Notes under the pieces: generated by a model
What the model saw: the letters and a program-made list of their open reading frames with translations, nothing else
Database searches by the model: none
Told to the model about the DNA's origin: nothing
NCBI GenBank assembly: GCA_029865405.1
Contig: JAOUGZ010000092.1
Location: 1-8,387 of the forward strand
Length of the DNA: 8,387 nt
Reading direction: 5' to 3'
Source: Betaproteobacteria bacterium
GTDB taxonomy: Bacteria; Pseudomonadota; Gammaproteobacteria; Burkholderiales; SG8-39
Shown here: positions 7,674-8,387 of the stretch, piece by piece
Layout of the letters: every line of letters starts with the position of its first letter
How positions within the stretch are numbered: the first letter of the stretch is position 1
Program-made: the position numbers and the translations under genes

Positions 7674-8387
7674 TCAGGCCCTCGCGGCTGCTTCGTAGGC
7701 GGGCAACTCGATCCCCCAGCCGCCCGCGGCGGGCGCGGCGTCGTGCATGCGCCCGCCCATGCCTTCGACAAGCCGCCGCGTGCGCTCCAGCCGCGCGCCG
7801 TCGCCCGGCGCGGTGCTGCCGCTGACGCGCAGCGTGAGGCCCGCGCCGCCGGCCTCGGCCTCGACCGTGATGCGCTCCGGCCGCGGCGCACCGTCCGCGC
7901 CCAGGCTGAGCAGGAGTAGGTTCATCAGCACCTCGCTCAACTGCCCCGGCACCACCACCAGCAGCGGCAGGCGCGGCGGCAGGCGCAACTCCACCCGCGT
8001 CGCGCTGAACTGAGAATCGAACTCGAGGAACCCGGCCAGCGCCCCCAGCATCGCCGCCAGGTTCACCGGCTCGGGCGCCGCGTCGCCGGGCACGGCGAAG
8101 TCCGCGATCTGGCGCGTCATGTCGGCAATGCGCCGCGTTTCCTTGAGGATCAGGTCCGGCCGGCACTCGCGGCACGCCTCCCCCCCCGGCTGGTTGCGGG
8201 CGTACTCCGCCAGCGCCGCGATCGTCGACAGCGGATTGCCGATCTCATGCGCCACGCGGTTCGCCATGGTGCCGAGCGCCACCATCTTCTCGCGGTGCGC
8301 GCGCCGCTCGCGCGCCACCGCGACTTCGCGTTCGCGATCCTCCAGGTCCTTCGCCATGCGGTTCACGGCGCGCGTCAGCGATCCCAC
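7674..8387 (-). CDS. HAMP-HisKA sensor kinase with degenerate ATP-binding domain (C-terminal part)
   Basis: The C-terminal 237 residues are visible; the sensor domain, transmembrane helices and true start lie beyond the right edge, and the GTG at the edge is an internal Val. Residues 1-17 (VGSLTRAVNRMAKDLED) are the end of a HAMP linker, implying a membrane-bound sensor. HisKA follows, with phospho-acceptor His47 in ANRVAHEIGNPLSTI, and a Cys-x-x-Cys (CREC, 72-75) in the turn between its helices. The ATP-binding domain is abnormal. The N-box reads EVLMNLLLLSLGA (152-164), so the second, Mg-binding Asn is lost. Where DxGxG is expected there is VSGSTAPGDGARLERTRRL (188-206); the F-box and ATP lid are missing, yet the ends of the fold (LVEGMGGRM and WGIELP) remain. 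It probably cannot bind ATP normally. The stop is 5 nt before the response regulator, its evident partner. Confidence 0.9.
   Translation of the reverse strand: MGSLTRAVNRMAKDLEDREREVAVARERRAHREKMVALGTMANRVAHEIGNPLSTIAALAEYARNQPGGEACRECRPDLILKETRRIADMTRQIADFAVPGDAAPEPVNLAAMLGALAGFLEFDSQFSATRVELRLPPRLPLLVVVPGQLSEVLMNLLLLSLGADGAPRPERITVEAEAGGAGLTLRVSGSTAPGDGARLERTRRLVEGMGGRMHDAAPAAGGWGIELPAYEAAARA

Noticed and set aside
7669..8175. N-terminal extension of the response regulator frame upstream to 8175
   Set aside because: The extension lies across the kinase C-terminus in another frame and has no domain; the receiver begins precisely at the ATG at 7668.

Overview
The window is very GC-rich and densely coded. 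It reads like a chromosomal segment of a betaproteobacterium, probably Burkholderiales-like. That placement rests on GC content, on family resemblance and on a relic of an IS481-type insertion sequence (the family best known from Bordetella). It is an inference, not a proof.

Layout from left to right. (1) 1-1237, minus strand: the N-terminal half of a large molybdopterin-binding subunit of the xanthine dehydrogenase / CoxL-like family, running off the left edge. (2) 1258-1283: a strong minus-strand rho-independent terminator, only 20 nt before that gene's start. (3) 1328-2245, minus strand: a two-gene unit, a 106-residue protein I do not recognise followed by a YqgE/AlgH-domain protein that carries an apparent signal peptide. 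(4) 2246-2770: a gene-poor gap holding the left end and broken N-terminus of an IS481-family transposase. (5) 2771-4816, plus strand: a soluble hybrid histidine kinase (PAS-GAF-HisKA-HATPase-REC). (6) 4850-8387, minus strand: a five-gene unit transcribed toward the hybrid kinase. Its order is HAMP-containing sensor kinase (cut by the right edge), NtrC-type sigma-54 response regulator, exported Sel1-repeat protein, exported small cytochrome c, and a short beta-propeller (Reg_prop-like) protein.

The right-hand operon is the most interesting part. Its genes are tightly packed: the kinase-regulator gap is 5 nt, the Sel1 and cytochrome genes overlap as ATGA, and the cytochrome and propeller genes are bridged by a ten-codon mini-ORF with ATGA overlaps at both ends. 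The kinase has an intact phospho-acceptor region (HEIGNP) but a strongly degenerate ATP-binding domain that appears to have lost the DxGxG box and the ATP lid. It also carries a Cys-x-x-Cys pair in its dimerisation/phosphotransfer domain. A kinase without a normal catalytic domain, a CxxC pair and a co-transcribed c-type cytochrome together suggest a redox- or envelope-linked signalling module with unusual phosphate flow. That is a hypothesis. The intact hybrid kinase next door is a conceivable partner, but only its position supports this.
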